The notes beneath the pieces were generated by a model. The model ran no database searches and was not told the DNA's origin. It was given only the letters and a program-made list of their open reading frames with translations. 40,889 nucleotides of DNA from Acidobacteriota bacterium (GTDB lineage Bacteria > Acidobacteriota > Terriglobia > Terriglobales > Acidobacteriaceae), in the NCBI GenBank assembly GCA_021781495.1, contig JAJXWS010000020.1:1-40889 (forward strand). Reading direction: 5' to 3'. Shown piece by piece: positions 32,214 to 40,169 of this stretch. Each line of letters begins with the position of its first letter. The stretch's first letter is position 1. Position numbers and translations under genes: made by a program.

Positions 32214-34232
32214 TCACTGCGTGGCCAGGTCCCACTCCTGCCCGCCAAGTTGCAGCAGCGCGGCGCCATCCTCGGGGAGAATCCAGCGCTGCTTGACCAG
32301 TGCATCCACGGCCTTTGCATAGCGGATCAAGTAGTCCTGCCGCCCCGCATAGCGCTCGGCGACGGACGGGCGCGGGTCGCCCGCAGCCTTGCGCTCGACG
32401 GCCGTTCGCGCAAAGGGCAGGTACGACAGCTCAAAGCTGACGCGCTGGTCCGGCGCGCCAATCGCGGGGTCGCGCAGGTTCCAGCTGGCATAGGTGGCCA
32501 GCGGAACAGTAATCTCCGGCAGGCGCACGCCGTCGCGTTCGTTGCCATCGGCATCCACCTGCGGCACCAGGACCGGAAACGCCTTGCCGACGCGCGGCGG
32601 TTGCAGGCGGAAGATGCCGCGCGCCGCCTCCGGGCCGAAGTCCAGACGATAGGCGCGATTGGCCTCGTGCGGCAAGTTCACGCCGGGAATCCGGGGGAAG
32701 GCGTACCGGCTGAGCGGCACCAGAGTGCCATCCGCAATCCTGGGATAGCTGCTGGGCGGCGGAGGCGTGCCGTTGCGCACCCAGGCATCCATGTTCGTCA
32801 CCATGGCGCGCCAGAAGTAGCGCACCGGAAGCGGCGACTGGGGCTGCTGCCCGTGCAGGTCTCCTTCGCCCTTCTGCGGCGGAAACGGCCCGGAGAAGTG
32901 CTGCAACCCGGTGAAGTGATAGATGCGAACCGAGTCGCTGATGCGCACATCCCGCGTGCCGTCGGCGCTGGTGTGAATGAGCGATGCGACTCTGCCCCAG
33001 TACTCGTAGGACGTATTCGAGAGAAAGATTTTGGGGACAACGTGGTCGGCCGCCGCCTTATCGAGAAGGCCTGCGCTCTGGCCGGTCAGCGGATCCCGCT
33101 CCGGCAGGTCGGTAAACGGAAAGACGTCCGTGGGAAAGAAGACCGACGACATGGGCTGCGCGTCGCGCGAGGGCTGCGCAAAGCGCACGTTGAAGCTTCC
33201 CCGCCCCGCGCCCGCCACGTGCGCCAGCACTCCGTCCAGCGCCATGCTTCCCTGCTCGTCGGCGTTGAAGCCCTCGTAGAGCATGTCGCGCAGAAAGCGT
33301 CCATCCTGCGAGATGCCTTCGCCGAAGACGCGCTCAGCCGGGGCAATGGCATCGGGTGCATGCTTGGCGTAGGAGGCAAAGTCGCGAATGGCCGCAAAGC
33401 CGCCGCCCGCGACCACGGGATCGGCCACAACGTAGACATACTCGTAGAGCTTGCCGGGCTGGAAGCCGCCGTTCAAATGCAGAAAGCGATCACTGGGCAC
33501 CAGCCTGCCGTCCACCGTATGCGCAAACTGCCACTGCGAGCGCGGAATCACGCGCCGCGCGCCATCGCGCGAGTCGCGCACGGTGAGCGTATTGCGCGGG
33601 TCGTCCGGCGCCGCCGCCGGATATTCGCTGCCGCCCATATTGCCCAGGATGAGATGCCCGAGCGGTATCTCCGGCATGACGCGGGGCGGCGTGAGGTCGC
33701 CGCGCAACAGGCCGGTGATTGTCTTGCCGTGATCGCGGGCGATGGGTGCGAACAGCTTCAGAGCATTCGGTCCCACCGCATCGTACTGCCAGCCGACACT
33801 GGCGATGGTGTAGCCGTTGCGCAGCAGCCAGGCATCGCCCGCATCGTGCGCCAGGTCCCAGTCGCCGCGATCCACGAGCGTAAGAAAGCCGCTGTGCCCG
33901 CGATTGGGCACTTCCAGAATCATGGATCCGTTGCCCTTCTTCTCGTCCTTTGGTCGAACGACGATGAAGTCCGAGGAGAAGGCGACCTCGCCGTTCTGCA
34001 GATTCACGGCGTTCCGCAGATCCACAATCGGCTGATTGTGCGGGTTGGCGATGGGCAGCGAGAAGTAGACGCGGCCCGTGATGCGCTCATACGCGCCGGC
34101 GCTGCCAAAGGCTCTGCCGCCCAGGACATCGGTGCGCGAAGAAACCTGCACCCGAACCACGCGGGCCGAGAGGGGGACCGTGGAAAGCAAGAGGAGAAGC
34201 AGAGCGGCCGAAAGGCGGCGAAGCAGGCGCAT
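32214..34232 (-). CDS. Secreted alpha/beta-hydrolase-domain protein (Abhydrolase_10-like)
   Basis: 672 aa. The N-terminal signal peptide (LLRRLSAALLLLLLSTVPLSA) starts at the chosen ATG; an in-frame start nine codons earlier exists, and no good ribosome site precedes either. The rest resembles the large 'alpha/beta hydrolase domain' proteins: RVEV-like opening RVVRVQVSSRTDVLGGRAFG, EVPNRGHSGFL, GDAWLLRNGYTIASVGWQYD, and ILGNMGGSEYP. A segment FGEGISQDGRFLRDMLYEGFNADEQG is a candidate nucleophile elbow (GISQDG with Ser). It follows the GH79-like gene by 60 bp on the same strand, so it may act on the same plant or microbial polysaccharide, for example as an esterase. Substrate unknown. Confidence 0.72.
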   Translation of the reverse strand: MRLLRRLSAALLLLLLSTVPLSARVVRVQVSSRTDVLGGRAFGSAGAYERITGRVYFSLPIANPHNQPIVDLRNAVNLQNGEVAFSSDFIVVRPKDEKKGNGSMILEVPNRGHSGFLTLVDRGDWDLAHDAGDAWLLRNGYTIASVGWQYDAVGPNALKLFAPIARDHGKTITGLLRGDLTPPRVMPEIPLGHLILGNMGGSEYPAAAPDDPRNTLTVRDSRDGARRVIPRSQWQFAHTVDGRLVPSDRFLHLNGGFQPGKLYEYVYVVADPVVAGGGFAAIRDFASYAKHAPDAIAPAERVFGEGISQDGRFLRDMLYEGFNADEQGSMALDGVLAHVAGAGRGSFNVRFAQPSRDAQPMSSVFFPTDVFPFTDLPERDPLTGQSAGLLDKAAADHVVPKIFLSNTSYEYWGRVASLIHTSADGTRDVRISDSVRIYHFTGLQHFSGPFPPQKGEGDLHGQQPQSPLPVRYFWRAMVTNMDAWVRNGTPPPPSSYPRIADGTLVPLSRYAFPRIPGVNLPHEANRAYRLDFGPEAARGIFRLQPPRVGKAFPVLVPQVDADGNERDGVRLPEITVPLATYASWNLRDPAIGAPDQRVSFELSYLPFARTAVERKAAGDPRPSVAERYAGRQDYLIRYAKAVDALVKQRWILPEDGAALLQLGGQEWDLATQ

Positions 34233-34249
34233 GCGAGGAACTATAGCAC

Positions 34250-34284
34250 GCAGGCACACCCGCTCTGATGCCGGGTGCGCCTGC
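34250..34284. terminator. Strong intergenic hairpin between GH79-like and hydrolase genes
   Basis: GCAGGC-A-CACCCG pairs with CGGGTG-C-GCCTGC, 12 bp with one mismatch and a nine-base loop. It lies in the 60 bp between the GH79-like stop and the hydrolase start. No T-run, so it may be an attenuating or mRNA-stabilising structure rather than a complete terminator. Confidence 0.35.
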
Positions 34285-34292
34285 GCGCTGCG

Positions 34293-35828
34293 CTAACTTA
34301 CGGTGATACGAAGACCGGAAGCGCGTGGAACCACCACCGTGCACTTGCCCTGCCGCAGGGCCAGCGGCTTGGACGACGTGATGTGCGCCTCGCGGCTGTC
34401 GAGCGCCGGAGCATGCAGCGCCTCAGTGGCCGCGCTGCCGTGCCTGCCGCTGCCGAAGTCCAGGGTCAGCTCCAGATCCTTCGCGGCATCCTTGTTGAGC
34501 ACGATCACCGAGGTGTGGCCGTTCTCCAGCCGCGCGGCATAGGCGGTTGCATCCACGCCCGCGGCCTGCAGCGGAGAGGTGAGGTCGGCCTTGAGCAAGG
34601 TGCCGCCGCTGAGCGCCCCGGCAAACATGAGCCCATAGGCCACCGGCATTCTGCGGTACTCCGACCCGAAGGTGCCGATGGGCGTGTAGAAGGGATGCGG
34701 ATGCGTGGCGATCTGCTCCGCGGTCTCGCCCTGCTGTTGCAGCAGCACGTCGCCGGGCAGGAAGCCGCCCACCGAGTTGGCCACCGACTTGCCGGTGCCG
34801 CCGTGCAGGTTTACGCCGGAGTAGTTATTGCTGGCCAGCAGCAGCGAGTAGTCCGCGGACCAAAGCGCCGCGGCAAAGACGTCCGACACACCCGGCTTGC
34901 CGCCGCGATAGCAGGTATTGCCCTCCGTCATGCGGACACGCGCGCCCACCTTGCCCGCAGCTGCGGTGGCGAGATCGGCGGTCTTCTGCACCCGGACCAT
35001 CGTTGCGGGCTTGAGCAGGTTGGGGATGTTGACCTCGGGGTTGGTAGCGGGACCGCCAAAGTAGTAGTGATGCGTGAGCGTGGTGACGTGCGGCGGATTC
35101 TGGATGGAGGGCCACAGCTCTGCAATCTGCGTCAGCCACGCCACGTTGGCGGCCACGTCCGGTAATCCGAAGCGGGCCTGCGGCACATGGGCAGTGATGG
35201 CGCGGGCCATCGCGAGCCACTCGTCGAGATACGTCTTTGCCGACCACGTCCTGGGATCGCGCAGGTGACGATCAAACATGTCCACTTCATTGCCGATCTG
35301 GAAGTACTGCAGGCTGTCGCCAAGCGTCTTGGCCACAAACTCGGCCTCCTCGGCGGCTCGCTCGGGCGTGTTGGTCCCCATGCCGATGCCGTAGAGGCAG
35401 GTCCAGCCGGTGGCCTTCAAAAACTCTGCCAGATTGCGCACGGACTCCTGCGTAACGGCGTAATACTGCGCGCGGGGCTCCCCCGCCACTTCGCGGGTTT
35501 TTGGGTGCTCGGGCTCAGGCGAGGCAAGCGTGGGCCGCCAGTAGGCAAACTCGCTGGTGTTGCCGCCGAGGCGCAGAACACCATGCGACGACAGCGCACG
35601 GAACTCGCGGATCAGACCGGTGTTCCGGCTGGAGAAGAAGCTGGGATCTGCGAGTTGCTGCACTTCATAAGACAGGCCGACAAAGTCCGCAGGCATGTGC
35701 GGACCCGCAGCCTCAGCAGGAATGGCAAGCGTGACGCTGGCCTTTGTTTGGTCTTGTGCGGGAAGGCGAGTAGCGGCAACCGCAAGGGCGGAGGTGGCGA
35801 GGAATCTGCGTCGGCTGATCGTGGTCAT
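34293..35828 (-). CDS. Tat-exported GH79-like glycosidase (beta-glucuronidase type)
   Basis: 511 aa. Tat signal with SRRRFLATSALAVAAT at residues 5-20. A clan-A (beta/alpha)8 barrel spans about 40-370: YFQIGNEVDMF places the probable acid/base at Glu181, and VRMTEGNTCYRGG the probable nucleophile at Glu302. A C-terminal beta-domain (about 400-511) contains SVIVLNKDAAKDLELTLDFG, as in GH79 C-terminal domains. Known GH79 enzymes include beta-glucuronidases and heparanases; the exact sugar is uncertain. The start is set by the Tat signal; the open frame continues to 36119 across the divergent kinase gene but has no support. Likely co-transcribed with the hydrolase gene. Confidence 0.8.
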   Translation of the reverse strand: MTTISRRRFLATSALAVAATRLPAQDQTKASVTLAIPAEAAGPHMPADFVGLSYEVQQLADPSFFSSRNTGLIREFRALSSHGVLRLGGNTSEFAYWRPTLASPEPEHPKTREVAGEPRAQYYAVTQESVRNLAEFLKATGWTCLYGIGMGTNTPERAAEEAEFVAKTLGDSLQYFQIGNEVDMFDRHLRDPRTWSAKTYLDEWLAMARAITAHVPQARFGLPDVAANVAWLTQIAELWPSIQNPPHVTTLTHHYYFGGPATNPEVNIPNLLKPATMVRVQKTADLATAAAGKVGARVRMTEGNTCYRGGKPGVSDVFAAALWSADYSLLLASNNYSGVNLHGGTGKSVANSVGGFLPGDVLLQQQGETAEQIATHPHPFYTPIGTFGSEYRRMPVAYGLMFAGALSGGTLLKADLTSPLQAAGVDATAYAARLENGHTSVIVLNKDAAKDLELTLDFGSGRHGSAATEALHAPALDSREAHITSSKPLALRQGKCTVVVPRASGLRITVS

Positions 35829-35982
35829 GGCAACAATCGAAGGACCGGTTGGATTAAGCTCCAAATGCACACACAGTATAGAACCGCGCGGGCGGCAGGC
35901 GTCGGACGGGGCTGCCTTGCACCGCAATCCCTCAGGTCGGTATCGTTTGGAGAGCAACTGACCAAATAGCAGGAACGCATCG

Positions 35983-37410
35983 ATGGATGTTTTGGAACAG
36001 CTTTTTGAGCAGCACTTCCACGCCGCCGCACAGGAGACGCGCCCGGTGCAGGGCCAGCTCGGCGGATCGGGACGCGCCATTCTGCGCCTGACCGGCGGAG
36101 GCCACAGCGCCATCGGCATTGTGAACCCGGTGCGCGAGGAGAATGTGGCGTTTCTGGAGTTCTCGCGCCATTTTCGGCGGCACGGGCTGCCGGTTCCAGA
36201 TATCTATGCGGAGAACCTGAGCGAGGGCGCATACCTGGAAGAGGACCTGGGCGACATGACGCTCTTCCAGTTCCTCAGCAGCCATCGCACGGGCGAGACT
36301 ATTGCGCCCGAGGTGGTGGAGGCGTATCGCAACGTGATTGCCACGCTGCCGCGATTCCAGGTGGAGGCAGGCCGCGACCTGAATTACAAGGTCTGCTATC
36401 CGCGCGCCAGCTTCGACCGCCAGTCCATTGCCTGGGATCTGAATTACTTCAAATACTATTTTCTGCGGCTGGCGGGAGTTCCCTTTCATGAGCAGGCGCT
36501 GGAAGATGACTTTGGCCGGCTGACGAAGTTCCTGCTCAGCGCCAACCACGACTACTTTCTGTATCGCGACTTTCAGTCCCGCAACGTGATGCTGCGCGAC
36601 GGGCAGCCGTATTTCCTGGATTATCAGGGAGGCCGCAAGGGCGCGCTGCAGTACGATGTGGCGTCGCTGCTGTTTGACGGCAAGGCCGACCTGCCGCCGG
36701 AGTTGCGGCAGGAGTTGCTGGACCACTATCTCGACTGCCTCGGCAACTATCTGCCCGTGGATCGCGATGCCTTCCTGCATCACTACTATGCCTATGTTTA
36801 TGTGCGGATTCTGCAGGCGCTGGGCGCGTATGGCTTCCGGGGCTTTTACGAGCGCAAGGCGCACTTTCTGCAGAGCGTTCCCTACGCGCTGAAGAACCTG
36901 CGCTGGCTGGCGCATCATGTGCAGTTGCCCGTGGCATTGCCCGCGCTGATGGATGCGATGCAGGGGATGCTTGCCTCAGAGAAGTTGCAGGGGCTGGCGA
37001 CCGCGGCAACGGACCTGACGGTGCGAATCTTCAGTTTTTCGTTTCATCGCGAGATGCCCGTTGACGACTCCGGCAATGGCGGAGGGTTTGTGTTCGATGC
37101 GCGCAGTCTTCCGAACCCGGGACGCGAGGAGCGCTTTCGAGCGCTGACGGGCAAGGATGCGTCGGTGATGGACTATCTGACGCAGCAGGAGAGCGTGCAT
37201 CAGTTTCTGGCCAGCGCGGAGTCGCTGGTGGATGCGAGCGTAAACGCGTATCAGCGCCGCGGCTTCAAGGACCTGATGGTCTCGTTTGGCTGCACTGGCG
37301 GGCAGCATCGCTCGGTGTTTCTGGCAGAGCAGATGGCCAGGCATCTGCGCGCCAACAACGGCGTTCAGGTGGTGGTGCGACACATCGAGCTGGAGAAGAT
37401 GGGCCGATGA
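35983..37410 (+). CDS. AmgK-like amino-sugar kinase fused to a RapZ C-terminal domain
   Basis: 475 aa; AGGA eight bases before ATG. Residues 1-335 are an aminoglycoside-phosphotransferase-fold kinase with catalytic YRDFQSRNVM (Asp196) and metal-binding FLDYQGG (Asp213), resembling AmgK, which phosphorylates MurNAc/GlcNAc at C1. Residues about 345-468 are a RapZ C-terminal domain with FVFDARSLPNPG and VSFGCTGGQHRSVFLAEQMA (436-444 is GCTGGQHRS). In E. coli RapZ this domain binds glucosamine-6-phosphate and small RNA GlmZ. Here the RapZ P-loop half is replaced by the kinase. The stop overlaps the MurU-like start (ATGA). Together they would convert recycled MurNAc to UDP-MurNAc, with the RapZ domain possibly sensing an amino-sugar phosphate. 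Confidence 0.85.
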   Translation: MDVLEQLFEQHFHAAAQETRPVQGQLGGSGRAILRLTGGGHSAIGIVNPVREENVAFLEFSRHFRRHGLPVPDIYAENLSEGAYLEEDLGDMTLFQFLSSHRTGETIAPEVVEAYRNVIATLPRFQVEAGRDLNYKVCYPRASFDRQSIAWDLNYFKYYFLRLAGVPFHEQALEDDFGRLTKFLLSANHDYFLYRDFQSRNVMLRDGQPYFLDYQGGRKGALQYDVASLLFDGKADLPPELRQELLDHYLDCLGNYLPVDRDAFLHHYYAYVYVRILQALGAYGFRGFYERKAHFLQSVPYALKNLRWLAHHVQLPVALPALMDAMQGMLASEKLQGLATAATDLTVRIFSFSFHREMPVDDSGNGGGFVFDARSLPNPGREERFRALTGKDASVMDYLTQQESVHQFLASAESLVDASVNAYQRRGFKDLMVSFGCTGGQHRSVFLAEQMARHLRANNGVQVVVRHIELEKMGR

Positions 37411-38162
37411 AGGCGATGATTCTTGCCGCCGGGCTGGGGACGCGTCTGCGGCCGCTGACGGACGATCGCCCCAAGGCGCTGGTGGAGGTGGCCGGACACA
37501 CGCTGCTGGAGAGGACGCTGCAACGGCTGCGCTCGTTCGGCGTTCGCGAGGTCATCGTGAATGCGCATCACTTTGCGGATCGCATGACGGAATATCTGCG
37601 GGCGAACGATAACTTCGGCATGCGCATTGCCATCTCGCGCGAAGAGGAACTGCTCGACACAGGCGGCGGGTTGAAAAAGGCCGCGTCTTTTTTTCTTGAG
37701 AGCGCGGACCGCGACGAGCCATTCCTGGTGCACAACGTGGACGTGCTGAGCACCGTGGATCTGGCGCGCATGGTTGCATTCCACGGGGAGCGGAATGCGC
37801 TGGCCACGCTTGCCGTGCAGGACCGCGCGACCTCGCGCTATCTGCTTTTTGATGGCGAGGGACAACTGTGCGGCCGTCGCGCCGGAGAGCAGGGCGAGCC
37901 GGAATGGGCGCGGCCTTCCGCAGTAGCGCAGGCGCGTGCCTTCTGCGGCATTCATGTTCTTTCGCCGCGCATCTTTGCGGCGATGCGCGAGGAGGGCGCG
38001 TTCTCCATCATCAACGCGTATCTGCGTCTGGCCTCGCTGGGAGAAAAGATTGTCGGCTTCCCGGCGGATGCATACTACTGGCGCGACCTGGGCCGGCCGG
38101 AAAGCATTGCGCAGGCCGCACGCGATATCGACGCCGGGCTCTATCCGGCGCTGCAGGCGTGA
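37407..38162 (+). CDS. Sugar-1-phosphate nucleotidyltransferase, MurU-like
   Basis: 251 aa. The nucleotidyltransferase fold begins MKAMILAAGLGTRLRPLTDDRPKALVEV (G-x-G-T-R-L-R-P-L-T plus the PK motif). HNVDVLSTVDLARMV supplies the metal-binding Asp, and DTGGGLKKA and YYWRDLGRPESI are also typical. Length and motifs fit MurU (MurNAc-1-P uridylyltransferase), although mannose- or glucose-1-P transferases look alike. The four-base overlap with the AmgK-like kinase strongly favours MurU and peptidoglycan recycling. Convergent with purK, 28 bp apart. Confidence 0.85.
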   Translation: MKAMILAAGLGTRLRPLTDDRPKALVEVAGHTLLERTLQRLRSFGVREVIVNAHHFADRMTEYLRANDNFGMRIAISREEELLDTGGGLKKAASFFLESADRDEPFLVHNVDVLSTVDLARMVAFHGERNALATLAVQDRATSRYLLFDGEGQLCGRRAGEQGEPEWARPSAVAQARAFCGIHVLSPRIFAAMREEGAFSIINAYLRLASLGEKIVGFPADAYYWRDLGRPESIAQAARDIDAGLYPALQA

Positions 38163-38190
38163 GCGCGAGACCAACGATTCCGCAGGATTG

Positions 38191-39360
38191 CTAGAGCCGC
38201 CGCTTGGCTTCCAGCACGCGCTCCAGCGCCTCATCCGCGGTGGCACCGGTAGCGGAGAGGTGGCCCATTTTGCGGCCCGCGCGCGGCGAGTGTTTCTCAT
38301 AGAGATGCAGCTTGACGCCGGGCACCGCCAGCGCTGCGGGAAAGTTGGGCTGGCCCGCAAGCCAGACATCGCCGAGCAGATTCACGATGGCCGCCGGCGA
38401 GAGCAGGGTTGTGTCGCCCAGCGGAAGATTGCAGGTGGTGCGCACAATCTGCTCAAACTGGCTGGTGACGCAGCCGCGCTCGCTCTGGTGATAGCTGTTG
38501 TGCGGGCGCGGCGCGAGCTCGTTCACCAGCAGCTCTCCGCTGCGCGTGACGAAGGCCTCAACGCAGAGCAGGCCCTCGATGCCGAGCCGTGCGATGATGG
38601 CCGCGGCGAGGGCTTCCGCGCGGGCTTCCAGTTCCGGCGGGACATTGGCGGGAAGCACGCTCCAGGCGAGGATCTGATTCTCGTGATGATTGCGCGCGGC
38701 GGGATAGCTGCGCACTTCGCCGGAGGGATTGCGCGCCGCCATCACGCTGATCTCGCATGCCAGATCGAGAGCCTGCTCGGCGACGGCGGGGCGCGCACCG
38801 ATGCTCTGCCATGCCGCGGCGATCGCCTCTTCGGTTGAGGGCGCGTCCAGACCAATGCGCGCCTGTCCGCGGCCGTCATAGCCGCCGCGGCCAATCTTCA
38901 GGAATACGCGACCGCCGAGCTCCGGCACGGCCTGCTGCAAATCGGCTTCACTGTGGATGACGCGAAACGGGCCGACGGGAAAGCCGTTGTCCGCGAGCCA
39001 GGTTTTCTGCAGCGTCTTGTCCTGGATGATGCGAATGGGCTCGACGCCGGGACGAAGCGGCGCAAGGGCGGCCACAGCGCTGAGCGCGTCCACGCCGATC
39101 TGCTCAATTTCCAGCGTGACGGCATCAGCGCCCTCGGCAAGCCTGCGCGCCGCGGCCACGTCATCCCAGCGGCCCACGATGGTTTCATCGACCACGAAGC
39201 TTGCGGGGCAGGCGGGTTCGGGGTCCATGACGCGCACGCGATAGCCCATGGTGCGCGCGGCCATGGCGGTCATGCGGCCGAGCTGTCCGCCGCCGAGAAT
39301 GGCGATGAGGCCGCCGGGATGCACGATGGAATGCTTGAGCTGCAACGAGGAGGCGCTCAC
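38191..39360 (-). CDS. purK: 5-(carboxyamino)imidazole ribonucleotide synthase
   Basis: 389 aa, ATP-grasp enzyme that carboxylates AIR to N5-CAIR in purine synthesis. Visible: IAILGGGQLGRMTAMAARTMGYRV (N-terminal nucleotide fold), VTLEIEQIGVDAL, KIGRGGYDGRGQ (ATP-grasp loop) and VNELAPRPHNSYHQSERGC with the metal-binding Glu and Asn. I chose a GTG start that overlaps the purE stop as GTGA, with AGGAG eight bases upstream; a frame extending to 39408 has no support. Confidence 0.93.
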   Translation of the reverse strand: MSASSLQLKHSIVHPGGLIAILGGGQLGRMTAMAARTMGYRVRVMDPEPACPASFVVDETIVGRWDDVAAARRLAEGADAVTLEIEQIGVDALSAVAALAPLRPGVEPIRIIQDKTLQKTWLADNGFPVGPFRVIHSEADLQQAVPELGGRVFLKIGRGGYDGRGQARIGLDAPSTEEAIAAAWQSIGARPAVAEQALDLACEISVMAARNPSGEVRSYPAARNHHENQILAWSVLPANVPPELEARAEALAAAIIARLGIEGLLCVEAFVTRSGELLVNELAPRPHNSYHQSERGCVTSQFEQIVRTTCNLPLGDTTLLSPAAIVNLLGDVWLAGQPNFPAALAVPGVKLHLYEKHSPRAGRKMGHLSATGATADEALERVLEAKRRL

Positions 39361-39848
39361 CCGGGCAACTCCTGTTCCAGCACTTCGCGGGTGCGCTCGG
39401 CGCGCCATGCGGCGAGGCGATCGTAGAGCGCAGCATCGGTTGTGGCCAGAATCTCCGCAGCCAGCAGTGCGGCATTGGCGGCTCCGGGCTTGCCGATGGC
39501 GAGCGTGCCGACGGGTACGCCTTTGGGCATCTGCACAATGGAAAGAAGCGAATCCATGCCGTTCAACTGCGTGGCCGCGACGGGCACGCCGAGGACGGGC
39601 ACGAGCGTTTTGGCGGCAAGCATGCCGGGCAGGTGAGCGGCGCCGCCCGCGCCGGCAATGATGACGCGCAGTCCGCGCTCGCGCGCCGTCTCCGCGTACT
39701 GGAAGAGCCAGTCGGGCGTGCGATGCGCGCTCACGACACGGGCTTCATGCGGAATCTGCAGCGCGCGCAGAATCTCCACGGCGGCGGAGAGGACCTCGTA
39801 GTCGCTCTTGCTGCCCATCACCACGCCAATCAGCGGCTTGTCACTCAT
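39357..39848 (-). CDS. purE: N5-carboxyaminoimidazole ribonucleotide mutase
   Basis: 163 aa. Class I PurE: GVVMGSKSDYEVLSAA (substrate loop), VSAHRTPDWLFQYA with the catalytic His, AGAGGAAHLPGMLAAKT and QMPKGVPVGTLAIGKPGAANAALLA. It converts N5-CAIR to CAIR, taking the product of PurK, whose gene overlaps the end. The ATG chosen starts at MSDKPLIG; eleven upstream codons in frame look unrelated. Small operon purE-purK. Confidence 0.94.
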   Translation of the reverse strand: MSDKPLIGVVMGSKSDYEVLSAAVEILRALQIPHEARVVSAHRTPDWLFQYAETARERGLRVIIAGAGGAAHLPGMLAAKTLVPVLGVPVAATQLNGMDSLLSIVQMPKGVPVGTLAIGKPGAANAALLAAEILATTDAALYDRLAAWRAERTREVLEQELPG

Positions 39849-39902
39849 AAGGCTGATTATACGAGGAAGTGCGGTCGGCATTGCATCGCGCGGGGTGCGG
39901 GG

Positions 39903-40130
39903 TCATCGTCGAAACCAGGTTTCCACGGCGACCTCCAGCACGGCGAAGAGGACGCTGACGGCGGCGAGAAAACCCTTGGCGCGCTGCCAGTTTTCCTCGT
40001 GGCGATCCATGCGTCGCTCCAGCTCTGCCAGGCGGCCGCCGTTGCCGTCGCCCATGAGGCCGGTCATCTGCGATTTAAGGACGCTGAGGTCACTGAGCAC
40101 CTGCGCTTCAAATTCATTCATCATCTGCAT
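39903..40130 (-). CDS. Small coiled-coil plus TM protein, possibly phage XhlA/holin-like
   Basis: 75 aa. Residues about 8-50 are charged and heptad-like (LSDLSVLKSQMTGLMG, then LAELERRMDRHEENWQRAKG). One TM helix follows (FLAAVSVLFAVLEVAVETWF) and the end is Arg-Arg. That layout is seen in phage hemolysin XhlA-type membrane-associated proteins and in other small phage lysis-module proteins. GAGG lies eight bases before the ATG. It lies 39 bp downstream of the truncated unknown gene on the same strand. No specific family is certain. Confidence 0.5.
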   Translation of the reverse strand: MQMMNEFEAQVLSDLSVLKSQMTGLMGDGNGGRLAELERRMDRHEENWQRAKGFLAAVSVLFAVLEVAVETWFRR

Positions 40131-40169
40131 ACATCGAACCTCGCAAGAGAGTTGCCGTTGACGGCCGGG

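Noticed and set aside
32172..34268. Long plus-strand open frame (698 codons) opposite the alpha/beta-hydrolase gene
   Set aside because: It is the antisense of a well-supported secreted protein. Its translation is Arg/His/Ala-rich with no recognisable motif, as expected from GC-biased third codon positions.
35829..36119. N-terminal extension of the GH79-like frame
   Set aside because: It precedes a clear Tat signal and overlaps the start of the divergent kinase gene, so it is only an open frame.
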